Below the pieces are notes generated by a model that saw only the letters and a program-made list of their open reading frames with translations, had not been told where the DNA came from and did not search any database. DNA of 64,000 bases from Lebetimonas natsushimae. Lineage in GTDB: Bacteria > Campylobacterota > Campylobacteria > Campylobacterales > Nautiliaceae. Location: assembly GCF_002335445.1 (NCBI RefSeq), contig NZ_BDME01000001.1:1-64000 (forward strand), read 5' to 3'. Shown here piece after piece: positions 57,072-64,000 of the stretch; the stretch's first letter is position 1, and each line of letters opens with the position of its first letter. The position numbers and the translations under genes were made by a program.

Positions 57072-59182
57072 TAACCATTGCTTTTGTGGGAAATCCGAAT
57101 ACAGGAAAAACAGCCTTAATCAATGCAATAGCCGGAACTGATTTGGAGGTTGGAAACTGGCCGGGTGTTACGGTTGAAAAAAAAGAAGTGACATTTAATT
57201 ATGGAAATGAAACACTTCATCTTATTGACCTGCCCGGCACTTACACCTTGTCTCCTTATACCATGGAAGAAAAAATTACAAGGGATGTAATATGCTCTTC
57301 TGACATAGACGGAATAATAAATGTTGTGGATACCACTGATATCAGACGTAATTTGTATCTCACACTGGAACTTATAGATTTGCAAAAACCTATTGTAATT
57401 TCCCTTAATATGTTTGACGAATTTACAAAAAGGGGATACAGCCTTGATATAGCAAAACTTCAAAATATTCTTGGAATTGTTTGTGTACCTACCATTGCAA
57501 CAATAAAACTTGGGGTAAAAGAAGTAATTAACAAAAGTGTTGAAGCTGTAAAAAACAATCATATTCCAAAAATAATGCCTTACCAGGAACATATAGAAAA
57601 AGAGATTGATTTTTTAATAAAAAAGATGGAAAATATTGATTGCAGATTAAAAAGATTTTTGGCTATCAAACTTTTGGAAAATGATGAATTTGCCATTAAA
57701 AGAATTGAAGAAAAAGCCCCCTTTATACTTGAAGATGTAAAAAATGCAAGAGAAAGACTAAAGAAGCATTTTGGAATGAGTGTAAAAGAATTTATTATTC
57801 GGGACAGATATCAAAGGATTGATAAAATATTAAATAAAGTTATGCAAAAACCGTTAATAGACAAAGTTCTTTTAAGTGATAAAATTGACGGTATTGTTTT
57901 GCATAAATGGCTTGGTCTGCCTGTGTTTTTTACAATAATGTTTTTAATGTTTAAAATAACATTTGACGGCAGTTCTCCATTTGTTGAGTGGATGGGGGGA
58001 TTTTTTGAAAATTTTGTATCTCCTCATTTAAGGGCGGCAATGACAAATCTGCCAGAGTGGCTTAGTTCTTTTATAGTTGACGGAATGGTAAGCGGTGTGG
58101 GATTGGTTCTTTCATTTTTGCCACTTTTATTTTTTTTGTATTTTTTTATGGCTGTTTTGGAAGAGAGCGGATATATGGCAAGGGTCAGTTTTTTGCTTGA
58201 TAAACTGGCTTCAAAACTTGGAATAAAAGGAAATGCTTTTATATCCTTGATTATCGGGTTTGGCTGTAATGTGCCGGCTGTTTATTCCACAAGGACTATG
58301 AGTTCATTTAGGGAGAGAATTATTACAACATTGATGATTCCGTTTATGAGCTGCAGTGCAAGGCTTCCTGTTTATGCCCTTTTTGCGGGGCTGTTTTTTT
58401 TTTCTTATCAATCAGTAATTATATTTTCTTTTTATATTATTGGAATTGCAGTCGCTTTTATAACCGCTTTTTTGGCAAATAAAATAATTCCAAAAACATA
58501 TACGAAACCTTTTTTTCTTGAACTTCCAACTTATCATATACCCACACTCAGGGGTATTTGGATTTTAATGTGGCCAAAACTCAAAGATTTTATAGTAAAA
58601 GCCGGAACCGTAATAGTGGCGGCATCCGTGATTCTTTGGGTTGTTATAAATCTTCCGCCAAATTCAACCCCTAAGAGTTCATATCTTGCTGAAATGTCAA
58701 AAAAAATTACGCCTGTTTTTAAGCCTTTGGGATTTGGAGGACACTGGGAGCCGGTAGCCGCTTTAATTCCAGGAACATTGGCAAAAGAGGTAATTATAGG
58801 GTCTCTAGGTACAATTTACGGTGTTGAGTCGGATAAAAAACCTGTTGCAAAAAACGGAATTTTAAAAGATTTTATAATTCAAATGAAAAGTTTATACAAT
58901 GCTTTTGCCGAGTCTGTCAGAAATCTTTTTACTGTAAAAATTAAAACACTGGAAATTGAAAAGCAGCCTTCAGAGCTTCAACAAAAAATAAAAAGCCAGT
59001 TTACATCTTTGGGGGCTTTCAGTTATCTTGTTTTTGTGCTTTTATATATCCCCTGTGTTTCAACCATGGCGGCGATAAAAAACGAGTTTGGATGGAAGCT
59101 GATGATATTTGAAACAGTTTTTTTACCGATAGTGGCATATTTTGTTTCATTTGTAATTTATAATTTTTTAAGGTTTATATAA
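57068..59182 (+). CDS. feoB: Ferrous iron transporter FeoB
   Basis: FeoB imports Fe(II) across the inner membrane. The N-terminal G domain has GNPNTGKT (G1), GNWPGVTVEKKE (G2 region) and DLPGTY (G3). The membrane part contains the gate motifs GFGCNVPAVYSTRTM and SCSARLPVYALF. The 704-residue length is usual. The start is a TTG in the 4-base overlap with feoA. It shares one base with the TauE-like gene. Confidence 0.97.
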   Translation: MITIAFVGNPNTGKTALINAIAGTDLEVGNWPGVTVEKKEVTFNYGNETLHLIDLPGTYTLSPYTMEEKITRDVICSSDIDGIINVVDTTDIRRNLYLTLELIDLQKPIVISLNMFDEFTKRGYSLDIAKLQNILGIVCVPTIATIKLGVKEVINKSVEAVKNNHIPKIMPYQEHIEKEIDFLIKKMENIDCRLKRFLAIKLLENDEFAIKRIEEKAPFILEDVKNARERLKKHFGMSVKEFIIRDRYQRIDKILNKVMQKPLIDKVLLSDKIDGIVLHKWLGLPVFFTIMFLMFKITFDGSSPFVEWMGGFFENFVSPHLRAAMTNLPEWLSSFIVDGMVSGVGLVLSFLPLLFFLYFFMAVLEESGYMARVSFLLDKLASKLGIKGNAFISLIIGFGCNVPAVYSTRTMSSFRERIITTLMIPFMSCSARLPVYALFAGLFFFSYQSVIIFSFYIIGIAVAFITAFLANKIIPKTYTKPFFLELPTYHIPTLRGIWILMWPKLKDFIVKAGTVIVAASVILWVVINLPPNSTPKSSYLAEMSKKITPVFKPLGFGGHWEPVAALIPGTLAKEVIIGSLGTIYGVESDKKPVAKNGILKDFIIQMKSLYNAFAESVRNLFTVKIKTLEIEKQPSELQQKIKSQFTSLGAFSYLVFVLLYIPCVSTMAAIKNEFGWKLMIFETVFLPIVAYFVSFVIYNFLRFI

Positions 59183-59976
59183 TGATTCAGTATTACATAC
59201 TTTTGGGAATTATAACGGGTATTTTTGCAGGGGCTTTAGGTGTAGGAGGAGGGCTTGTTATAGTTCCGGGGCTTTTTTTGATTTTTAAGCATTTTCATCT
59301 GTTTAATTCTGAATATATGCATTATGTGGCCGGGACATCTTTGATGATAGTCTCTTTTACCGTTATAGGAAATATTATTTCTTATGAGAAGCAAAAAAGA
59401 ATAGACTGGAATCTTTTTAAAAAACTTGTTTTTTATATTGTTCCGTTTAATATAACAGGTGCCTTGATAGCAAGTTTTCTTCCTTCAAAGATTCTTGAAA
59501 AGTTTTTTGGACTTGTTATTTTGATTTTATGTATTAATATGATAATAAATACATTTAAAAAATATAAATTAAAAGTAAATTATGAAAAAAAAGAAATTCC
59601 TTTTGTTATGAAAATGGTTATAGGAATTGTAATGGGGCTTAAATCCGGAATGTTTGGAATAGGAGGAGGCGCTTTTATAACTCCTATTTTACTAAATTAC
59701 GGAGTTGATATTAAAAAAGCCACAGCCACCACTTCGGCGCTTATTCTGCCTCTTGGAATTATCGGAACTTTGATGTATATTTTATTAGGGCTTAAAAGTA
59801 ATTATCCGTATACCATTGGTTATGTATATCTGCCGGCGGTTTTACTTGTGGCGCCTTTTTCTGTGGCTTCCACTTTTATAGGGGCATGGATGTCACATAA
59901 AATGTCAAAACTCTGGCTTAGGGTTTTATTTATTCTGTTTTTGTTTTTTATAAGTTTACATTCACTTTTGGGTTAA
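59182..59976 (+). CDS. TauE/SafE family membrane transporter
   Basis: The 264-residue protein has about eight membrane helices in two halves. Each half starts with a glycine motif: GALGVGGGLVIVP and GMFGIGGGAFITPI. The family exports sulfite, sulfoacetate or similar anions; the substrate here is unknown. It follows feoB directly, so it is co-transcribed with iron uptake. Confidence 0.88.
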   Translation: MIQYYILLGIITGIFAGALGVGGGLVIVPGLFLIFKHFHLFNSEYMHYVAGTSLMIVSFTVIGNIISYEKQKRIDWNLFKKLVFYIVPFNITGALIASFLPSKILEKFFGLVILILCINMIINTFKKYKLKVNYEKKEIPFVMKMVIGIVMGLKSGMFGIGGGAFITPILLNYGVDIKKATATTSALILPLGIIGTLMYILLGLKSNYPYTIGYVYLPAVLLVAPFSVASTFIGAWMSHKMSKLWLRVLFILFLFFISLHSLLG

Positions 59977-59985
59977 AGGAATAAA

Positions 59986-60591
59986 ATGCTTTTTGATAAT
60001 TTGGTTAATGATTATGAAGCCTGGTTTGAAAAACATCCTGAAATTTATGAAGAGGAGATAAAAACTATTAAAACTCTGCTTCCTGAAGGAAAAGGTATTG
60101 AAATAGGGGTCGGTACCGGCAGATTTGCAGCACCTCTTGGTATAAAATTCGGCATTGAGCCAAGCAAAGAGATGGGTGAGGTTGCCAAAAAAAGGGGTAT
60201 TGAAGTTGTAAATATGACCGCAGAAGAGATGGATTTTAAGGGGGAATTTGATTTTGCTCTGATTGTCACTACTATTTGCTTTGTAAAAGACCCTCTAAAA
60301 ACGCTTCAAAATACATATAAAGTATTAAAAAAAGGAGGGTTTATACTGGTTGCTTTTGTGGATTTGAATTCTCCTCTTGGAAGATTTTATGAAAAACATA
60401 AACAAAAATCCAAGTTTTATAAAGAGGCTACCTTTTTTACGAAAGATGATATAATAGATTTATTAAGTAAAGCAGGATTTGATGATTTTGAATGTGTTGA
60501 AAATTTATATGGCAAGAATTTGGATAATTTGAGTTTTGGAATAAATAAATGCAACGGCGGGGCGTTTAAAGTAATAAGGGGTAGAAAATGA
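59986..60591 (+). CDS. Class I SAM-dependent methyltransferase
   Basis: The 201-residue protein has motif I as GIEIGVGTGRFAAPLG, and FGIEPSKEM binds the SAM ribose. The LKKGGFILVAFVD strand is typical. It resembles small UbiE/Methyltransf_11 enzymes. The substrate is unknown. It overlaps the next gene by 4 bases. Confidence 0.85.
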   Translation: MLFDNLVNDYEAWFEKHPEIYEEEIKTIKTLLPEGKGIEIGVGTGRFAAPLGIKFGIEPSKEMGEVAKKRGIEVVNMTAEEMDFKGEFDFALIVTTICFVKDPLKTLQNTYKVLKKGGFILVAFVDLNSPLGRFYEKHKQKSKFYKEATFFTKDDIIDLLSKAGFDDFECVENLYGKNLDNLSFGINKCNGGAFKVIRGRK

Positions 60592-61283
60592 GATTCAGTA
60601 TAGTTTTTGACAACTACAGGGCAAATGAAAAACTGGAGAGTTTTTGGGGATTTGGATGTATGATAAATGATGATTTTTTGTTTGATACAGGAAGTAACGG
60701 AAGAGCGCTTGTTAGGAATATGGCAAAGATGAATTTTGATTTGGAAAAATTAAAATATCTTTTTATTTCCCATCCACACTGGGACCATATTGGTGGGATT
60801 GATTCTGTTGTTGATGTAAACAGAAATTTAACTCTTTTTTTACCTGATTCTCTTTCGGCTTTATATATAAGGGATTTAAAGAAACTCAGCGAAAAAGTAA
60901 AAGTAATAAACGAATATCCTACAAGGCTTTTTGATAATTTTTATTCAACCGGAGTTATGCATCCGGTAGGTGAACAAAGCCTTGTAATTGATGAGGGTGA
61001 ATTTTCTATTGTAGTTACGGGATGTGCACATCCGGGAATTGTAAATATTGTAAAAAGAGCGATTGAAATGCTAAATAAACCCGTTCTTTATGCACTTGGC
61101 GGATTTCATTTAATGAGAAGCTCTGAAGAAGAAATAGCAGAGGTTATAAAAGAGCTTAAAAATTTAGGGGTAGAATATGTAACGCCTACTCACTGCAGCG
61201 GGGATTTAGCAATTGAAATGTTTAAAGAGGCTTATGGTGAAAATTATATTCCGGGGGGAGTCGGAAGGATTATTGAGTTTTAA
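60588..61283 (+). CDS. MBL-fold metallohydrolase
   Basis: The 231-residue protein has the metal motif SHPHWDHIGG, a later TGCAHPGIVN His and LGGFHL. This pattern fits the group that includes the dihydropterin-aminobenzene phosphate synthase-like proteins. Function is unresolved. It is coupled to the methyltransferase by an ATGA overlap and ends in a 4-base overlap with trmH. Confidence 0.86.
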   Translation: MRFSIVFDNYRANEKLESFWGFGCMINDDFLFDTGSNGRALVRNMAKMNFDLEKLKYLFISHPHWDHIGGIDSVVDVNRNLTLFLPDSLSALYIRDLKKLSEKVKVINEYPTRLFDNFYSTGVMHPVGEQSLVIDEGEFSIVVTGCAHPGIVNIVKRAIEMLNKPVLYALGGFHLMRSSEEEIAEVIKELKNLGVEYVTPTHCSGDLAIEMFKEAYGENYIPGGVGRIIEF

Positions 61284-61906
61284 TTTTTTTTATGTCTTAC
61301 TCTTCTTAATTCTTTTTCAATTATATCTTTATAAGCCCATTTTTTAAGGGTTTTTTGAATAATTTCCTCTGTAAGCTGAGGCTTATCATACATACCTTTT
61401 AAGCTTCTTTGCCTCTGGGCTTCGTATAAAATAACTGCGTTTGCTACTGACACATTAAGGCTTTGGCTCATTCCATACATAGGAATAATCACTTTTTTGT
61501 CCGCATATTTTATGCTTGTTTCACTTGCCCCGTCAACTTCGTTTCCAAGAACAATTAAAGTTGGTTTTGTATAATCAACTTCCCTGAAATCAACTGTATC
61601 TTCATCAAGCAGGGTAACTACCACCTGATAGCCTTCTTTTTTGATATCCTGATAAAATTTTTCAATGTCATCAATGTATTCATGAAAAATCCATTTGTGA
61701 GCACCCATCGTGATTTCGTTGTTTAATTTTACTTTTTTTTGATGGCGGTAATATAATTTTCCCACATTTACAGCATCACAGGTCCTGACAATTGCCGCAA
61801 GGTTGTGGGGCGAATATACATAATCCATAAAAACCCTCAGGGTATCCTGGCGGGTGTAAAGGATTTTTTTCATTTTTTCTAGTCTTTCCTCATTAACTAA
61901 ATACAC
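61280..61906 (-). CDS. trmH: SpoU-family tRNA/rRNA 2'-O-methyltransferase, TrmH-like
   Basis: The 208-residue SPOUT enzyme has DYVYSPHNLAAIVRTCDAV (motif 1), IVLGNEVDGAS (motif 2) and IPMYGMSQSLNVSVANAVIL (motif 3). TrmH methylates G18 in tRNA; the C-terminal basic tail supports tRNA binding. I am less sure of the exact target. It lies 9 bases after the permease gene. Confidence 0.9.
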   Translation of the reverse strand: MYLVNEERLEKMKKILYTRQDTLRVFMDYVYSPHNLAAIVRTCDAVNVGKLYYRHQKKVKLNNEITMGAHKWIFHEYIDDIEKFYQDIKKEGYQVVVTLLDEDTVDFREVDYTKPTLIVLGNEVDGASETSIKYADKKVIIPMYGMSQSLNVSVANAVILYEAQRQRSLKGMYDKPQLTEEIIQKTLKKWAYKDIIEKELRRVRHKKN

Positions 61907-61915
61907 TTTACTCCT

Positions 61916-62695
61916 TTAGTTTTTTTTCAACAGACTCAAAAAAAGTGCAGCAGTTGCAATTATAACAATTGCCGGGGTTGGGGCTATATCATATTTTGCA
62001 CTGATACAAATTCCGGCTGTTGTAAAAACTGCAGCTAAAACAGAGCTTAAAATAATCATTTTATAAAATTTATTTGTAAATCTCTCAGCAATAAGCGGAG
62101 GAATGGTAAAAAGGGCCAAAACCAGAATAATTCCAATAGCCCTTACACTCATTACAATACTTAATGTTGTAAGGATTAAAAACAGGGTATAAATTAGATT
62201 TGCATTTATTCCCCTTAAATATAAAAATTCTCTGTCATAACTCATTGCAAGAAAATAGTTGTAAAGTAAAATAATTGAAATTATTAAAACAATATCAACG
62301 CTTATCATATATTTTAAATCATTTGAATCAACAAGTAAAATATTTCCGAAAAGATAGCTTAACACATCCGAATGATATCCGGGTGCCATGGATAAAAAGA
62401 GAATTCCCAAACTCATTCCCACAGCCCATATAACTCCTAAGAAACTATCAAGTCTGTTTGGATATTTAACTGAAATAAAAGCTAAAATAAGGGTTAAAAA
62501 CAAAGCAAAAACGGTGGTTGTAAGTAAAACACTGCTTCCAAGAAAAATGGCAAGCCCGATTCCTCCAAAACTTCCGTGTGCAATACTTCCCGTAATTGCG
62601 CTTGCTTTATTTATTACTATCAAAGAGCCTATTATTCCAATGGCAATGCTAAGCAGCACTCCTGCGTATATTGAATTACTTATTAAATCCCACAT
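61916..62695 (-). CDS. Metal ABC transporter permease (ZnuB/MntB type)
   Basis: The 259-residue protein has about eight helices and belongs to the ABC-3 permeases for zinc or manganese. SIAHGSFGGIGLAIFLG and the late RAIGIILVLALFTIPPLIAERF are family hallmarks. It overlaps the ATPase gene by 20 bases. Confidence 0.93.
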   Translation of the reverse strand: MWDLISNSIYAGVLLSIAIGIIGSLIVINKASAITGSIAHGSFGGIGLAIFLGSSVLLTTTVFALFLTLILAFISVKYPNRLDSFLGVIWAVGMSLGILFLSMAPGYHSDVLSYLFGNILLVDSNDLKYMISVDIVLIISIILLYNYFLAMSYDREFLYLRGINANLIYTLFLILTTLSIVMSVRAIGIILVLALFTIPPLIAERFTNKFYKMIILSSVLAAVFTTAGICISAKYDIAPTPAIVIIATAALFLSLLKKN

Positions 62696-63404
62696 CTGTA
62701 TCCTTTAAAAATTCCATTAATTCCACTTCACAGAAATGCTGGTCTGTTGGAATATTAAGTTTAGGCCCTTCGTGAATAATGGCAATTTTATTTATATATG
62801 CTATTTTATCTACTTCTTTAAATAATATTTTAATATCATGGCTTACTACTATTCTTGTTATATCAAGACTTTCTATTAAATCCAAAATTTCTTTTTGGCC
62901 TTTTATATCAATTGCGCTGGTCGGTTCGTCCATTATCAAAATTTTTGGTTCAGTTGCAAGAGCACGTGCAATTAATACTTTTTGCCTCTGGCCTCCTGAG
63001 AGGTCGCGTATTTTTTTATCTTTTAAATGGGCAATATTTAATCTCTCAAGCATTAAAAGAGCTTTATGTTTGTCTTCTTTTGAATAAAAAAACTTGCCTT
63101 TTTTAAGTCTTCCCTGCAGTACTATATCAACAACGGTTATAGGAATATCAAGTGAGAAAGTTGTATATTGAGGAACATATCCTATTAAATGGCGTGCTTG
63201 AAGTGGGGATTTGCCATAAATTTTAATCTCTCCCCTGTTTGGCTTTAAAAATCCTAAAATCAGTTTTAAAAGAGTGCTTTTTCCCCCTCCGTTTGGACCT
63301 ATGATGGCCAAAAATTCTTTATCCATGAGGGTTAAATTTATATTTTCTAAAATCCAGTCTTTATCGTATTTAAAATATAAATTTTTTATTGTAATGGCTT
63401 TCAT
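62676..63404 (-). CDS. Metal ABC transporter ATPase (ZnuC/MntA type)
   Basis: The 242-residue ATPase has Walker A GPNGGGKST, signature LSGGQRQ, Walker B ILIMDEPTSA and the switch His in VVSHD. It drives metal uptake with the permease and binding protein beside it. It overlaps the binding-protein gene by 4 bases. Confidence 0.95.
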   Translation of the reverse strand: MKAITIKNLYFKYDKDWILENINLTLMDKEFLAIIGPNGGGKSTLLKLILGFLKPNRGEIKIYGKSPLQARHLIGYVPQYTTFSLDIPITVVDIVLQGRLKKGKFFYSKEDKHKALLMLERLNIAHLKDKKIRDLSGGQRQKVLIARALATEPKILIMDEPTSAIDIKGQKEILDLIESLDITRIVVSHDIKILFKEVDKIAYINKIAIIHEGPKLNIPTDQHFCEVELMEFLKDTDVGFNK

Positions 63405-64000
63405 TTAAGTGCTTTTATAAGTTTTTTGATTGTAATTCTCGGATCTTCATTTAGCGGGCTTATTACATATGTTTTAGCACCTATTTTTTGTGCAATAATT
63501 TCAGCATATTTTTTAGGAAATTCCGGTGAAATGATTACAGTTTTTATGCTGTTTTCCTTTGCAATTTTTAAAATTTTATTCAAGTAAGAAAAGCTCGGTT
63601 CTTTTCCCTCTTTTTCGAGAGCTATTTCTTTTATGTGAAAATCCTCTGCAAAATGATAAAATGCGGGATGGAATGTAATAAAGGATTTTTGTTTTATGTT
63701 TAAAAATCCCTCTTTTTCAAGACTGGCCAGTGAATCAATAAATTTTACATAATTATTTAGATAAAATTTTTTATTTTCAGGGTCTGCTTTAATGAGTTCA
63801 TCCAATACCACTTTTGCTTGAAGTTGCAATTTAGCGGGACTTAGCCAGATATGAGGGTTAGAATTTTTGTTTAAGTATTTTCCAAAATATACCACTTTAA
63901 TGTCGGGATTAACTTCTTTTATTTTTGAGAGGTATTTTTTATCAAATGGTACGCCTATTGTAAAATAAATATCGCTTTTTTTAATGTTTTTAAGTTCTTT
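63401..64000 (-). CDS. Metal ABC transporter substrate-binding protein (ZnuA type), partial
   Basis: The open frame runs off the right edge, so the signal peptide and N-terminus are missing. What remains has IYFTIGVPF, the metal His in NPHIWLSPAKL, FITFHPAFYHFAEDF and KTVIISPEFPKKYAEIIAQ. No His-rich loop is visible in this part. Zinc or manganese is likely; the metal cannot be told from this fragment. Confidence 0.9.
   Translation of the reverse strand, partial: KELKNIKKSDIYFTIGVPFDKKYLSKIKEVNPDIKVVYFGKYLNKNSNPHIWLSPAKLQLQAKVVLDELIKADPENKKFYLNNYVKFIDSLASLEKEGFLNIKQKSFITFHPAFYHFAEDFHIKEIALEKEGKEPSFSYLNKILKIAKENSIKTVIISPEFPKKYAEIIAQKIGAKTYVISPLNEDPRITIKKLIKALK

Overview
The window looks like an AT-rich, very compact chromosome segment from a Campylobacterota bacterium (formerly Epsilonproteobacteria). 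My best guess is the Nautiliales (Nautilia, Caminibacter or Lebetimonas type). The reasons are the protein family variants and the conserved clusters: secG-frr-pyrE, accB-accC next to dcd, IMPase-accD-rlmH-dksA, fabZ-lpxA-clpX-mreB-mreC, dnaA-dnaN-gyrB-queF and kdsA-ribH-nusB. Anaerobic life is suggested by class III ribonucleotide reductase and FeoAB. The species call is inference. No rRNA, tRNA, CRISPR array, transposase or prophage was seen. No gene-free stretch reaches 300 bases; the longest is 167 bases and is part of the origin.

Layout. At 1-150 a near-consensus promoter fires leftward out of the window. From 0.15 to 20.9 kb lie mostly plus-strand housekeeping operons: secretion, ribosome recycling, pyrimidines, RNase HII, MscS, biotin carboxylase, dCTP deaminase, a DsbC-like protein, AccD, RlmH, DksA, DusB, riboflavin synthase and HtrA protease. 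From 20.9 to 35.9 kb almost everything is on the minus strand: queH-fabZ-lpxA-clpX-mreB-mreC, then dnaA-dnaN-gyrB-queF-thyX-hpt-rsmB. The replication origin lies around dnaA, with the same DnaA-box dyad on both sides of the gene. From 36 to 48 kb there are RuvC, the kdsA-ribH-nusB operon, a GGDEF-EAL protein, DapF, a SurA-like chaperone, RlmN, HisF and RsmA. Two parS-like ParB sites sit near 46 kb. From 48 to 64 kb come RNase J, a sensor cyclase with two solute-binding domains, dihydroorotase, the anaerobic ribonucleotide reductase operon, feoAB, two small enzymes and a zinc/manganese-type ABC transporter cut by the right edge.

Most notable points. (1) Anaerobic ribonucleotide reductase is split: the 703-residue NrdD stops after its zinc ribbon, and the glycyl-radical domain is a separate 55-residue gene with its own ribosome binding site, placed between nrdD and nrdG. 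(2) A short dispersed element built on AATGGA-type units occurs five times; three copies are in-frame insertions in conserved enzymes (RNase HII, ThiE-like, QueH) and two supply the start codon of a gene. (3) rsmA appears to start at an AUA codon. (4) A spermidine-synthase relative lacks its N-terminal half. (5) dnaA is flanked by duplicated DnaA-box dyads, and one parS site supplies the GTG start of a nucleoside phosphorylase-like gene.

Compactness is extreme. Many consecutive genes overlap by 1-26 bases, and convergent pairs overlap at their stop codons.
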